DNA of 63,021 nt, taken from G963676205 sp964342525. Lineage in GTDB: Bacteria > Campylobacterota > Campylobacteria > Campylobacterales > Arcobacteraceae. A program made the translations under genes and the position numbers. The stretch spans positions 1 to 63,021 of the forward strand of contig CAYFGQ010000015.1 in the NCBI GenBank assembly GCA_964342525.1. The letters are read 5' to 3'. The notes beneath the pieces were generated by a model. It was given only the letters and a program-made list of their open reading frames with translations, had not been told where the DNA came from and made no database searches. Below are positions 16,948-25,878 of this stretch, one piece after another. The stretch's first letter is position 1. Each line of letters starts with the position of its first letter.

Positions 16948-17616
16948 ATGAGAATTAGATTTATATCTAGTATATTAGTAGTTGGTTTAATGTTAGTATT
17001 TACTGGTTGTGCAAGGAAAACAGCTATAGAAAAACCAACAAATGAAAATATGAAAAATAGTGCTTTAGTAATAGGAAGTTTTAGTCGAAATGTTGGAAAA
17101 GCATATTTTAGGGGTTCTTCTTTTATCGTTTATTCGAATGATACAAAAAAATTGTATAAAAGTATTTTTAATATTGGAAAAGAAGACTTAACAAGTTTAA
17201 ATAATCCATTTATATTTGAAGATGATTTTAAATATGAAAACTCTAATGGATCTATTTTTTCATTTTCATTACCTGAGGGAAAATATATTTTAGCTAATTA
17301 TTCTGTATCTTTAGGGGGACCTAATGCTGTATATGGCAGTTATTATAAATATTTAGATGTTAAAAAAGGTGATATTATATATATTGGTGATTTAAAATAT
17401 GAACCTACAGCTACTAAAAGACATAGGATTTCAAATATAGATATGCCTTTAGGTGCAAAATGTACTATTTCTAATCAATTAGATAGAGATATGAATGTCT
17501 TTAATAAATATTTTAAAGATACAAATATAAGAATGGAAGATATTAAAATTGATTTAGATGAAATTCAATTTGGTTTAGATGGTGATCCAATTGGTAAAGG
17601 AGTATGGGAACTATAG
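16948..17616 (+). CDS. Lipoprotein of unknown function
   Basis: Starts at the ATG behind AGAGGGG; an upstream in-frame ATG at 16882 would add a charged tail before the signal peptide. The first 22 residues form a signal sequence with lipobox F-T-G-C. The 222-residue protein continues with a beta-rich domain (G-K-A-Y-F-R-G-S-S-F-I-V-Y-S-N-D and S-F-S-L-P-E-G-K-Y-I-L-A-N-Y-S) resembling PEGA- or DUF2846-like beta-sandwich lipoproteins, though I cannot name the family. It is first of three genes with the transglutaminase-like and TPR proteins. Confidence 0.75.
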   Translation: MRIRFISSILVVGLMLVFTGCARKTAIEKPTNENMKNSALVIGSFSRNVGKAYFRGSSFIVYSNDTKKLYKSIFNIGKEDLTSLNNPFIFEDDFKYENSNGSIFSFSLPEGKYILANYSVSLGGPNAVYGSYYKYLDVKKGDIIYIGDLKYEPTATKRHRISNIDMPLGAKCTISNQLDRDMNVFNKYFKDTNIRMEDIKIDLDEIQFGLDGDPIGKGVWEL

Positions 17617-17618
17617 AA

Positions 17619-19778
17619 ATGAAAAAAATCTTTTTACTAATTTCTCTTACTTTAACATTTTTAAATGCAAGTGATGTATTAAATAAAATTGATGAATTTG
17701 AAGCTACAAAACAAGAAAACGAAAATGGTGCTGTATTTTTACAACGTAAATTTAGCATTGAATTGGATGAAAAGAACTTTTCAAAGTTTAAGATATATTA
17801 TCTAATCGCTATATTAGATAATCAAGCAGCACTTGATTATAGTCATCTTCACTCATCTTTTAATTCATATTATAAAAATGCAAAATTAGATTTTGCAAGG
17901 GTAATAACAAAAAGTGGAGAAATACATAAAATAAAAAGAGATGCTGTTCATATAAAAGATGTAAATGATAATATGTATAGTGACTCAAAAATTATAGAAT
18001 TTTCTTTGCCTAACTTAAAGGCTGGAACATTTATAGAATATCAAATAACTTTTTCAGATATAAAGCAACTTATTCCAAATCATTTTTCATTAAGGGGAAA
18101 TCTTGTTAAAATTCATGAAAGTATTGCTTCTAAATTAAGAATCGATCCAATTAGAGAATCTATTTTAGAACTTAAAACCCCAAAAGAACAGAAGATAAAT
18201 TACCAAATCAATGTTTTAGAAGATGAAGTAGATATTACAGAAAATGATGATTCTAAAGTTTATAAATGGAAATATACAAATATCAAATCTTTTACTTTAG
18301 AAAGATTATCTTCTTTGAGGTATGAAGATAAAATACCTAGTTTTGAAATTTCTACAATGGATGATTGGAATATTGTTAATAATTATTTATTTACTGTATT
18401 AAACTCTAGAATAGATACATCCCATGATCTTAAACAACTTGCAAAAGATTTAGTAAAAGGGCTTTCCTCAGATAAAGAAAAGATTCATGCTATATATGAA
18501 TATATGCATAAAAATATAAAGTATATTTTTGCCAATTTAAATATGGGTGGATATACTCCCCATTATGCTAGTGAAATTTATCGTAATCAGTATGGTGATT
18601 GTAAAGATCAAACAATCTTGTTTATTTCTCTTTTAAAAGCTGTAGGAATAAAAGCAAATCCTGTTTTGATCAATAGTAGGGGATTGGATGATATTTCAAT
18701 TGAGAGAGTGGTTTCACCATATTATTATGATCATATGATTACTTATATCCCAAGTGAAGATATTTGGGTTGATACTGTTGGTGATAATGATATTTACCCT
18801 GGTATCTCAAATAGGCTTTTAAATAAAACTTCATTTATCCTATCCAAAAAAGAGGCTAAACTTAAAAAGATAGATGTTGATATAAAAAATGAAATAGATA
18901 TTGTACAAAATTATAGTATTGAAGATGACATTATAATTAATAATATGGATATAGAATTAAAAGGTAGTTTTAGTCAATATTATAAATCTTTTTATACCAG
19001 AAATAATAAAGAGCTTGATAAAAATTTTAGAAGAACATTAAATGGTTATTTCCCAAATAGTACTATAGAAAAGTTAGAGTTTTATAATTATGATTCATTG
19101 GTTAAAAATTTTGTAATCAAAGCAACTATCAAAATGGTTAATCTTTTTGATAAGAATTCAAAAGGGAATATCTTAAATTATAATGGAGATATTACAAACT
19201 TTCCTTTAAGTTTTACTTATTTCTCATATATGACAAAAGAGAAAGAACAAGGATTTAATTTTACTGCACCTTTTCATATCAAGAGTACAATTCATTGTGC
19301 GGCTCCTATTGAAAATACAAAGCCTATATTAAAAACCATACCACAAGTATTTGATACAGATTTTTTCAAAACAACATTTGAGCAAAAACAAACAAATACT
19401 GATATTATTATAATTAGTACTTTAGAGGTGAAAAAGCCTAGAATCTTGCCTTCTGAATATAAAAAAGCGTTTAAAGAGAAAGAAGAGATATTTAAAAAAT
19501 CGTATTGGTATTTATCTTATGATTATAATCCCTTTTATAAAAATATCGCAAAACTACTTGATACAGATGATCTAAATTCTAAAATTAAATTGGCAGATGA
19601 GTTTGTGAATATAATGGAGCTTGAAAAGGCAAAAGAAACCTTAGTTAATATTGTAGATTTATATCCAAATAATTATGATATAAACTATTTATATGGTGTG
19701 ATATTAGGTTTAATTGGTGAAGACGATGAGTCTTCAAGGTATTTACAAATTGCAGAAACAATACAAACAGGAGAATAA
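17619..19778 (+). CDS. Exported DUF3857 / transglutaminase-like protein
   Basis: The ATG at 17619 opens a signal peptide (M-K-K-I-F-L-L-I-S-L-T-L-T-F-L-N-A); a start at 17604 is also in frame. A DUF3857 beta domain (about 40-230) is followed by a transglutaminase-like core with Cys in Y-G-D-C-K-D-Q-T (about 332), His in Y-Y-D-H-M-I-T-Y and Asp in W-V-D-T-V-G-D-N-D, an intact Cys-His-Asp triad. The C-terminus has TPR-like helices. Such proteins are periplasmic and their substrates are mostly unknown. A proteolytic or cross-linking role is possible, but the gene is separated from the peptide island by the TPR gene and a pseudogene. Confidence 0.85.
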   Translation: MKKIFLLISLTLTFLNASDVLNKIDEFEATKQENENGAVFLQRKFSIELDEKNFSKFKIYYLIAILDNQAALDYSHLHSSFNSYYKNAKLDFARVITKSGEIHKIKRDAVHIKDVNDNMYSDSKIIEFSLPNLKAGTFIEYQITFSDIKQLIPNHFSLRGNLVKIHESIASKLRIDPIRESILELKTPKEQKINYQINVLEDEVDITENDDSKVYKWKYTNIKSFTLERLSSLRYEDKIPSFEISTMDDWNIVNNYLFTVLNSRIDTSHDLKQLAKDLVKGLSSDKEKIHAIYEYMHKNIKYIFANLNMGGYTPHYASEIYRNQYGDCKDQTILFISLLKAVGIKANPVLINSRGLDDISIERVVSPYYYDHMITYIPSEDIWVDTVGDNDIYPGISNRLLNKTSFILSKKEAKLKKIDVDIKNEIDIVQNYSIEDDIIINNMDIELKGSFSQYYKSFYTRNNKELDKNFRRTLNGYFPNSTIEKLEFYNYDSLVKNFVIKATIKMVNLFDKNSKGNILNYNGDITNFPLSFTYFSYMTKEKEQGFNFTAPFHIKSTIHCAAPIENTKPILKTIPQVFDTDFFKTTFEQKQTNTDIIIISTLEVKKPRILPSEYKKAFKEKEEIFKKSYWYLSYDYNPFYKNIAKLLDTDDLNSKIKLADEFVNIMELEKAKETLVNIVDLYPNNYDINYLYGVILGLIGEDDESSRYLQIAETIQTGE

Positions 19779-19782
19779 TCTG

Positions 19783-21159
19783 ATGGCATTAAAAAGTTTT
19801 ATAGTATTTATAATTATTTCATTAAATAGTAGTTTATTTGCTTTTTGGGAGTTAGTTGAAAATCCTAAAATACGTGATATAAAAAAATTAATAGAAAAAG
19901 AACCTCAAAATGTTGAGCTATATTTGAAACTGGCTAAGGAGTATGACAATGAATATTTAAAGACAAAAAATATTGATCATTTTGAACAAGCATATCTCTT
20001 TAGTAAAAAAGCATATGAACTCAATCCTATGAATATAAATGTAGTAAATCACTATTATTTTTATGGAACAAACTATGCTTTATTTAAAAAGGATTATATT
20101 TTATTAGATAGTTTTTCTGATATATTTAATATTTTAATAAATTCCAATATCAATGCTGTACCCCTTTCTTATATAAAAGCTTCAATGATTGCTTACAATG
20201 AGATGAATTATAAACGGATAATTGGTCATTTAAAAGATGCAATGAAAGAGAATAAAAATTATTTAGCTATATATGATTATTTATCTACAGTATATTATGA
20301 TAGTAAAAAGTATGCTTTATCTTTACAGATTTCTAAAATGGGAGAGAGATTAAATCCTAATTATTTTGGATTTTATAAAATTCAAGCTTTATCAATGATG
20401 GGAATTATAAGAGAAAGGGAAAAGAAAAACCAGTGTCCTTTATTTAATGATGAAGATAATAATAAAATAGTAAGTTTATTTAAAAAGGCTATACAATTAA
20501 ATCCACAAGATCTACTCTCAAAAGAAGAATTAACAACAATGTATAATCGTATGGGAAAAAATAGATTAGCAGTATTTGTAATGGAGCAAGCATTAAAACA
20601 AAATCCTAAAAATGAGTATATAAAATTTCAATTAGTAAAAAACTATATTGAAAATCTTCAATTAGAAAAAGCAAAAGAACTACTTAGTGAATTTTCTCCT
20701 AAAGAAGAATTTAAGCAAAATAGTATAAATTATGAGTATACAATAGTATATATATTAGAGAAAAAATGGGAAGCAGCTTATACCTATGCTAAAAAAAATA
20801 AACAATTTATAGACAAAGAAAAAGTAGGTACTTTTTATACATATTTAAAATTTGCTCTTCTTGAAAAAGCATTGGGTGGTTCTTATAACTCTTTAAATAA
20901 ATTACCAGATCATCTAAAGTTGACAGATTGGCATATATTTCTTAAAAAATATATTTTGGACGATATTGATGAAGAGACTTTAGTAAAAGAAGCTTCAAAT
21001 AAATGTAAAAAATCTGAGGCTTATTTTTATATAGGTTATAAGAGTATGTTCGATGGTGATTTGGATAAAGCAAAAAAATACTTTGAAAATGTAGTTGATT
21101 TGAAAGTATATAGTTATCAAGAATATATAATTAGTAAACACTACTTATCTAAATGGTAA
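19783..21159 (+). CDS. Exported TPR-repeat protein
   Basis: ATG at 19783 behind ACAGGAG; an upstream in-frame start at 19714 would overlap the previous gene and displace the signal peptide. M-A-L-K-S-F-I-V-F-I-I-I-S-L-N-S-S-L-F-A is a signal sequence. The rest of the 458 residues is helical with several TPR motifs (for example K-A-I-Q-L-N-P-Q-D-L-L-S-K-E-E-L and Q-A-L-K-Q-N-P-K-N-E-Y). It follows the DUF3857 gene after 4 bases and probably works with it at the cell envelope. Confidence 0.82.
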   Translation: MALKSFIVFIIISLNSSLFAFWELVENPKIRDIKKLIEKEPQNVELYLKLAKEYDNEYLKTKNIDHFEQAYLFSKKAYELNPMNINVVNHYYFYGTNYALFKKDYILLDSFSDIFNILINSNINAVPLSYIKASMIAYNEMNYKRIIGHLKDAMKENKNYLAIYDYLSTVYYDSKKYALSLQISKMGERLNPNYFGFYKIQALSMMGIIREREKKNQCPLFNDEDNNKIVSLFKKAIQLNPQDLLSKEELTTMYNRMGKNRLAVFVMEQALKQNPKNEYIKFQLVKNYIENLQLEKAKELLSEFSPKEEFKQNSINYEYTIVYILEKKWEAAYTYAKKNKQFIDKEKVGTFYTYLKFALLEKALGGSYNSLNKLPDHLKLTDWHIFLKKYILDDIDEETLVKEASNKCKKSEAYFYIGYKSMFDGDLDKAKKYFENVVDLKVYSYQEYIISKHYLSKW

Positions 21160-21171
21160 TCTAGTGATTAA

Positions 21172-21360
21172 TTATTTACCATAAAGTATTTTATCAATAG
21201 TTCTTTCTTTTAATGTTTTATTTAAATTAAATTCATTTAATTGGAAAAGACCTATTGATTTATTTGTAGCATATATATCTACCCGATTTCTTTTTAGTAA
21301 ACGTAAACAACTTTGAACACTATCTGAGACAGTTATAATTTTGTATTGATAGTTTTCTTT
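21172..21360 (-). pseudogene. Broken copy of the family 3 solute-binding protein gene at 39520-40275
   Basis: Read on the minus strand this stretch encodes a stop-terminated tail ending K-I-L-Y-G-K that matches the C-terminal part of the intact gene at 39520-40275. About 145 bases align with roughly a dozen mismatches. It lacks 38 codons that the intact gene has between D-K-T-L and E-R-T-I-D-K, an exact in-frame loss. The whole N-terminal half is absent: the similarity stops at N-Y-Q-Y-K-I, directly after the stop of the adjacent small gene. It is thus a decayed duplicate in the same orientation at the opposite edge of the peptide island. Confidence 0.88.
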
Positions 21361-21615
21361 CTAATATTCAAGAGAAAATTTATATTTTTCTTTTTTATCT
21401 TCTTTTTGATAAATTATATTGTCTGATTTTTGATACACTTGTTTTTTATGAATGCTCTTTTCAGTATTTTGATAATTTGGGGTGTATTCAAATGTAAAGG
21501 TTCCTTTTCCTTTTTGTTTCTTCTCAAAGGGTGGTGGAGCAGTATACTTAAAACTTTCTGCAAAAGATATGGTAGATAAACTTAAAGATAAGATTAGCAT
21601 TGATCTATTTAACAA
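21361..21615 (-). CDS. Small secreted protein in the peptide-island regulon (hypothetical)
   Basis: 84 residues; the likely start is TTG at 21615 because AAAGGAT sits 5 bases upstream, with an ATG five codons later as alternative. Signal peptide to about S-F-A-E, then a proline- and lysine-rich basic mature part (T-A-P-P-P-F-E-K-K-Q-K-G-K-G). No family is recognised. A promoter with the island's shared inverted repeat and a TAAAAT -10 box lies about 50-85 bases upstream on the same strand. It has no Gly-Gly leader, so it is not an export substrate of the C39 type; an immunity or accessory role is possible. Confidence 0.6.
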   Translation of the reverse strand: MLNRSMLILSLSLSTISFAESFKYTAPPPFEKKQKGKGTFTFEYTPNYQNTEKSIHKKQVYQKSDNIIYQKEDKKEKYKFSLEY

Positions 21616-21666
21616 CTTGAATCCTTTTTTATAGTATAAAATATATATACTTTGTAAAATCGTTTA

Positions 21667-21700
21667 ATTTTATCAGAGGTTTATTAGAAAAAAACTAATA
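21667..21700 (-). promoter_or_regulatory. Island promoter e: TATTAG-N7-CTAATA, 10 bases, TAAAAT
   Basis: The inverted repeat (21682-21700, seven A/T spacer) is followed on the minus strand by 10 bases and a TAAAAT -10 box (21672-21667). It reads toward the small secreted protein gene. The plus-strand direction gives no -10 at the same distance. Confidence 0.75.
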
Positions 21701-21736
21701 ATATTTAAAATATTAAGTATTATAGAAAGAAATTTT

Positions 21737-23542
21737 TTATTCTAAAGTAAAAGAGATTTTATAGGAGAAACCTTGTTTTGTATTTATTTCTACATCACTT
21801 TGTGGTAGATTATGTACAAATTTTTTAATAAGTTCTAATCCTCCATCATGATTAGATTTAGTTTCTTTACAACCATCTCCATTATCTTCATAGCTTAGTA
21901 GAATTTTGTTGTTATTTTTTCTAAGACGAATTTTGATAAGAAGTTGTTTATCATTACACGCATGTTTTATGGAATTTGTAAATAGTTCATTTATACTAAG
22001 TCCTATTGCAATGGCATAATCACCTTTAAGTATTATATGATCAAAAGCATAGTCTGTTTTTAACTTTTCAGTTTTATGTCCAATAGTGATATGATTTATT
22101 AGTTTTTCTAGATAGTTAGCTAAATCTATATGTTGAATTTTTTCAGAAGTGTAAAGTTGTTCATGAACTTGAGCCATAGCTTTTAATCGATCGGTGATAT
22201 TATAAACTAATTTATTAACTGATTCATTATTGCTATTGATTGATTCTATACCTAATATACTGATAATAATTTGGAAATTGTTTTTAACTCTATGATGGAT
22301 CTCTTTAAGTAATTCACTTCTTTCTTCAACCATAAATTTTAATTGTGTATTAGTTTCTTGTAGTTCAGATGTTTTTGCTACTACTTCTTTTTTTAGACGA
22401 TTACTATAATATATTTGCATCTCATTAAATCGATATCCTATTAGTGATGAGAAAAGTAACATTTCAACAAAAGATCCAAAAAGAAATGAATAGCGTATTA
22501 GTGGTGTATTGTCTAAAATACCAATGATCATTAATAATGAGAGTGTAAAACTAAGTAAGAAAAATGAAATTGCTAAGAAAAAGTACTTAGAGATCATATC
22601 TCCTTTCAGCCAAAGATATAGTGAAATGATAAAGTAAACAATAAATAGGTAGCTACTAAAAAGATTAACTATAAACAACCAAGGTTGAAGTGAAAAAAGA
22701 ATCATAAATGCACAAAAAGTAAAAAATATTGCATGGAGAAGCATAATATTATTTAGTCTAGGAAAATGCTCTTTTAGATTAAGTATTTTATTGGAGAAAA
22801 GAATAAAAAAAGCAAAAGATAATGGGACACAAAAATGGATCATATAGTCATACTTTACAGGCATATAAAGTAAAAGGACTCCACTATATGCACCAATCCA
22901 CAGGGCAAAATTACTAGAATACCCCACATAATATAGATAGGTACGATCTTTCAGGGAAATATACAAAAATAAGTTATATATACAAATAGCAATAATAGCC
23001 CCTAAATATAGTATATAATAAAGGTACTCAGTGGTTTTATTTTGATTTAGATATTGGGGATCATACAATAAGATTTGTCCAAAACTTGCAAATTTACTTT
23101 CTAATTTAAGATAAAAAGTTTTATTTTCTTTTGCTTCAATATCTATAGAAAAATGAGCATTTGGATGTTGAATCTTACGTTTTTCAATAGGGATTGAAAG
23201 ACCATTTTTTAAGTAAGTAAAATTATTAGATTCATTTGCTATGTATAAATCAACCTTTTCAAAAAAAGGTTCTTCTAGGGTAAGAATTAAATGTTTTTTT
23301 TCTAAAAGAGGATTATGGATTTTTAGTTTTATCCATATGGGATGTTTTCTATAACCAAATGTAAATCGATTTGAAGTTTTTTTTGTAAATGAAATAGTAT
23401 TTAACTCCTCTACGAGTATTTTATCCTCTATATCAAATAGATACTCAATAGAAAATTGATCATATTTTTTTGTATCTACATTTATAATTAGATTTGCAGA
23501 TAAGTATGTTGCTAAAATAATTAGATATAATATAAACTTCAT
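21737..23542 (-). CDS. 7TMR-DISM sensor histidine kinase (HisKA_2 type)
   Basis: 601 residues: signal peptide, an extracytoplasmic beta-sandwich (7TMR-DISM extracellular type 2, about 20-155), seven membrane helices (about 165-370), a short coiled coil, then a HisKA_2 dimerisation domain with the phosphorylated His in E-I-H-H-R-V-K-N-N-F-Q (about residue 416) and a HATPase domain with N-E-L-F-T-N-S-I-K-H-A and E-D-N-G-D-G. The extracellular domain of this family often binds carbohydrates or small molecules. It is divergent from the regulator at 23720 and next to the peptide genes, so it is the likely sensor of the island. Confidence 0.9.
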   Translation of the reverse strand: MKFILYLIILATYLSANLIINVDTKKYDQFSIEYLFDIEDKILVEELNTISFTKKTSNRFTFGYRKHPIWIKLKIHNPLLEKKHLILTLEEPFFEKVDLYIANESNNFTYLKNGLSIPIEKRKIQHPNAHFSIDIEAKENKTFYLKLESKFASFGQILLYDPQYLNQNKTTEYLYYILYLGAIIAICIYNLFLYISLKDRTYLYYVGYSSNFALWIGAYSGVLLLYMPVKYDYMIHFCVPLSFAFFILFSNKILNLKEHFPRLNNIMLLHAIFFTFCAFMILFSLQPWLFIVNLFSSYLFIVYFIISLYLWLKGDMISKYFFLAISFFLLSFTLSLLMIIGILDNTPLIRYSFLFGSFVEMLLFSSLIGYRFNEMQIYYSNRLKKEVVAKTSELQETNTQLKFMVEERSELLKEIHHRVKNNFQIIISILGIESINSNNESVNKLVYNITDRLKAMAQVHEQLYTSEKIQHIDLANYLEKLINHITIGHKTEKLKTDYAFDHIILKGDYAIAIGLSINELFTNSIKHACNDKQLLIKIRLRKNNNKILLSYEDNGDGCKETKSNHDGGLELIKKFVHNLPQSDVEINTKQGFSYKISFTLE

Positions 23543-23611
23543 ATTTTATTATGGCAACTTTTATTTTAAGTCTTTCTAAGTTAAATACTTTTATTGAAGA
23601 TAAAATAGAAA

Positions 23612-23644
23612 ATTAGGAAAAACCTAATTTCTTTCTTTTATAAT
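23612..23644 (+). promoter_or_regulatory. Island promoter a: ATTAGGAAAAACCTAAT, 10 bases, TATAAT
   Basis: Perfect inverted repeat ATTAGG/CCTAAT (23612-23628), then 10 bases, then consensus TATAAT (23639-23644), about 75 bases before the response-regulator start. No good -10 exists at the same distance in the opposite direction, so it seems to serve the regulator gene. A further palindrome TATACATGTATA lies at 23675-23686. Confidence 0.85.
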
Positions 23645-23719
23645 TAGTATTGTTATGGTGTATAATATAATTATTATACATGTATACAAATGATATTAAT
23701 ATATGGTGATGAGATTATA

Positions 23720-24394
23720 ATGAATATTCTAGTAGTTGAAGATGAAATAATCGTAGCAGAATTTATAACAGCTGTACTTAAAAAGTATGGGCATACTGTA
23801 GTAAATATAGTTGATAATGGTAAAGATGCGATTAAGATCATAGAAGATAAAGATATTGATCTAGCTTTGTTAGATATTAATATTAATGGTACTATGGATG
23901 GTATTCAATTGGCTCGTGAAATAAATCTTTTTAGACGGCAACCTGTATTATTTTTAAGTGCATATGCTGATCATGATACTGTAAGTGAAGCTGTTGAAGA
24001 ATATGTTGTGGGTTATTTAGTTAAGCCTGCTGATGAAAGAAGTATTTTTGCTGCTTTAAAAGTAGTAGAAAATTACTTTAAATTTTCTTCTTCAAATGTA
24101 ATAAAAAATCAATTGGAACAAATAAGTGATGAAATTACTTATGATCCTAGAACAAAAGCACTTTTATATAATAATGAACTTATTAAATTAACAAAAACAG
24201 AATTTAAACTTTTTGATCTTTTATATAGATACAAAAATTCTACTATTAGTTATGAATCAATAATTTTATCTGTATGGGAAGGTGAATCAGTTTCTCCTTC
24301 AGCTTTACGGTTTACTATCATGAATCTAAGAAAAAAACTCCCTGGGGTGATGTTGAAGAATATTCAAAAAGAGGGCTACTCCTTACTTCTATAA
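23720..24394 (+). CDS. OmpR-family response regulator of the peptide island
   Basis: The start at M-N-I-L-V-V-E-D-E is preferred over an in-frame ATG ten codons earlier. The receiver is intact: acidic pair E-D-E, phosphoacceptor Asp in A-L-L-D-I-N, Ser in L-S-A-Y and Lys in V-K-P-A-D. The C-terminal winged helix has L-T-K-T-E-F-K-L-F-D-L-L and S-A-L-R-F-T-I-M-N-L-R-K-K-L, the usual Trans_reg_C recognition region. Divergent from the DISM kinase and preceded by the inverted-repeat promoter that recurs in front of the peptide and export genes, so it probably activates these promoters and its own. Confidence 0.92.
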   Translation: MNILVVEDEIIVAEFITAVLKKYGHTVVNIVDNGKDAIKIIEDKDIDLALLDININGTMDGIQLAREINLFRRQPVLFLSAYADHDTVSEAVEEYVVGYLVKPADERSIFAALKVVENYFKFSSSNVIKNQLEQISDEITYDPRTKALLYNNELIKLTKTEFKLFDLLYRYKNSTISYESIILSVWEGESVSPSALRFTIMNLRKKLPGVMLKNIQKEGYSLLL

Positions 24395-24409
24395 AAATAT
24401 TTTATCTCT

Positions 24410-24442
24410 GTTAGTAAAATCCTAATAATGAAATATTATAAT
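24410..24442 (+). promoter_or_regulatory. Island promoter d: GTTAG-N7-CTAATA, 10 bases, TATAAT
   Basis: TTAG/CTAA half-sites (24411-24414 and 24422-24425) with a 7-base spacer. The extended repeat ends at 24426, followed by 10 bases and consensus TATAAT (24437-24442). It lies 34 bases before precursor peptide 1. Confidence 0.82.
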
Positions 24443-24476
24443 TTTTGCTAGGAACTATTAAAAGGGCAAAAATATT

Positions 24477-24836
24477 ATGGATTTTATACACCGAGTTATT
24501 CAAAAAGCTCAAGAAGATAATTCATTTCGAAAACAACTTATAAATGATCCTAATGAAACCTTAGCCAAATATTTTGATGAGAACTCATATGATAAGAGTT
24601 TAAGTATCAAAATTATTGATCTAGATGAGATTGATTTAGTGATTGTTTTGCCTAAATCATTAAGTGATGAAATGAGTGATGATGATTTAGATAATATCTC
24701 AGGTGGATTAAATTCAGGACAAAATCACTCCCTCCCTCCTGGGGGTTTAGATCAAATTAAACATATGCAACAAAAAGGTTTTGAATATATATCCTTAGAT
24801 AATGGAATAAGTTATAGTTGGATACGAAAGCTTTAA
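24477..24836 (+). CDS. NHLP-type leader peptide precursor 1
   Basis: 119 residues. The leader has the nitrile-hydratase-like pattern A-Q-E-D-N-S-F-R-K-Q-L-I-N-D-P (about 11-25), then I-I-D-L-D-E-I-D-L-V and ends D-D-D-L-D-N-I-S-G-G at 76-77, the double-glycine cut site for a C39 peptidase. The predicted 42-residue product begins L-N-S-G-Q-N-H-S and has no cysteine. It differs from precursors 2-4 by a less typical leader middle and by its own promoter 34 bases upstream. In known NHLP systems such peptides are exported, often after modification; here no modifying enzyme is evident. Confidence 0.88.
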   Translation: MDFIHRVIQKAQEDNSFRKQLINDPNETLAKYFDENSYDKSLSIKIIDLDEIDLVIVLPKSLSDEMSDDDLDNISGGLNSGQNHSLPPGGLDQIKHMQQKGFEYISLDNGISYSWIRKL

Positions 24837-24884
24837 TATATCAAATTAAATACAAAACAAAACTCATTTATAGAAAAAAATAAA

Positions 24885-24917
24885 ATTAGAAAAAAACTAA
24901 TAACGGTCTGTTAGAAT
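24885..24917 (+). promoter_or_regulatory. Island promoter c: ATTAG-A7-CTAAT, 10 bases, TAGAAT
   Basis: ATTAG (24885-24889), seven A, CTAAT (24897-24901), 10 bases, TAGAAT (24912-24917). The start codon of precursor 2 is about 50 bases downstream. Confidence 0.82.
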
Positions 24918-24967
24918 TTCAGAGTAGTAAAAGTACTAATACTATGGATATTATAAAGGAGAAAACA

Positions 24968-25360
24968 ATGGAAAATAGTGTTAATAATGAAAGTAGTGAG
25001 TTAATGGAAAAAATTCTATTAAAAGCACAAGAAGATTCAACTTTTCGTGAAAAACTTAAAACGAATCCAAGAGAAGTATTAATGCAAGAGAGTGGTGAAT
25101 CAATTCCTGAAAATATTAAGATCAAAATAGTTGATTTAGATGAGGTGGATTTAGTTGTCCCTCTTCCTGCAAAACAGAATGATGAGTTATCAGATGATGA
25201 TCTTGATAATGTATCAGGAGGTTTCTTTGGTCTTGGTCTTTGGGGTGCTTCTAAAATTCCAGGTTTAGGATTTCTAAATCATAAACCTAAGTCTTCAAGT
25301 GAGGTAGGAGAAGAAATGGGAAAAGATCTTTATAAATCAATTAAGGCGAAATATAAATAA
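24968..25360 (+). CDS. NHLP-type leader peptide precursor 2
   Basis: The ATG at 24968 has AAAGGAG six bases upstream and is preferred over an in-frame ATG at 24944. 130 residues; the leader shows Q-E-D-S-T-F-R-E-K-L-K-T-N-P-R-E-V-L, I-P-E-N-I-K-I and D-L-D-E-V-D-L-V-V-P-L-P, ending D-D-L-D-N-V-S-G-G (84-85). The 45-residue product starts with a hydrophobic glycine-rich part F-F-G-L-G-L-W-G-A-S and ends lysine-rich, without cysteine. The leader is close to that of precursor 3 while the cores are unrelated, the usual sign of a shared export signal with diversified products. Confidence 0.92.
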   Translation: MENSVNNESSELMEKILLKAQEDSTFREKLKTNPREVLMQESGESIPENIKIKIVDLDEVDLVVPLPAKQNDELSDDDLDNVSGGFFGLGLWGASKIPGLGFLNHKPKSSSEVGEEMGKDLYKSIKAKYK

Positions 25361-25441
25361 GCCTTTATTTTTATTAAGAAAGTAAGTAGTTCTTATCATA
25401 AAATAGATAAGTATTTAAATTTAAATATATAAGGAAAAAAA

Positions 25442-25777
25442 ATGGAAAACAATACAGATACTCAGGTAGATGAGATAGTAAATAAACTTACAACTAAAGT
25501 AAAAGAAGATATGGAGTTTAGAGAAAGATTTAAAAATAATCCTAGAGAAGTACTAATGGAAGAAAGTGGAGAAGCTATTCCTGAAAATATAAAAATTGCT
25601 GTAGTAGATTTTGACGAAGTTGATTTATTTATTCCTCTTCCTGCAACTGAAAAAGAAGAGTTGTCTGATGATGAATTGGATGGAGTATCAGGAGGTTTTG
25701 TTGGTACAACTTTTGAAATTGGTAGGGGAATTTTACAAGGTCTGATTAAAGGGGCTTTTAACGATCTTAGAAGGTAG
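25442..25777 (+). CDS. NHLP-type leader peptide precursor 3
   Basis: 111 residues behind AAGGAAA. The leader is nearly the same as in precursor 2 (N-P-R-E-V-L-M-E-E-S-G-E-A-I-P-E-N-I), ending D-D-E-L-D-G-V-S-G-G (84-85). The product is only 26 residues, F-V-G-T-T-F-E-I-G-R-G-I-L-Q-G-L and so on, net basic, amphipathic, with Gly spaced every three to four residues and no cysteine, like unmodified membrane-active bacteriocins. No separate promoter is visible, so it is probably cotranscribed with precursor 2 through a weak AAATAA/TTATTT hairpin at 25355-25370. Confidence 0.92.
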   Translation: MENNTDTQVDEIVNKLTTKVKEDMEFRERFKNNPREVLMEESGEAIPENIKIAVVDFDEVDLFIPLPATEKEELSDDELDGVSGGFVGTTFEIGRGILQGLIKGAFNDLRR

Positions 25778-25878
25778 TTTTAGTCTAAAAAGTATAGATA
25801 TAAACACTTTTCTAAAATTTAAAGTAGATTAAGGAAAGTGTTTTATTTATCATTTTTGAATATTTAAAGGAGATATAA

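Noticed and set aside
25355..25370. AAATAA/TTATTT hairpin as terminator after precursor 2
   Set aside because: Six A-T pairs only and no promoter for precursors 3 and 4, so read-through is more likely; at most an attenuator.
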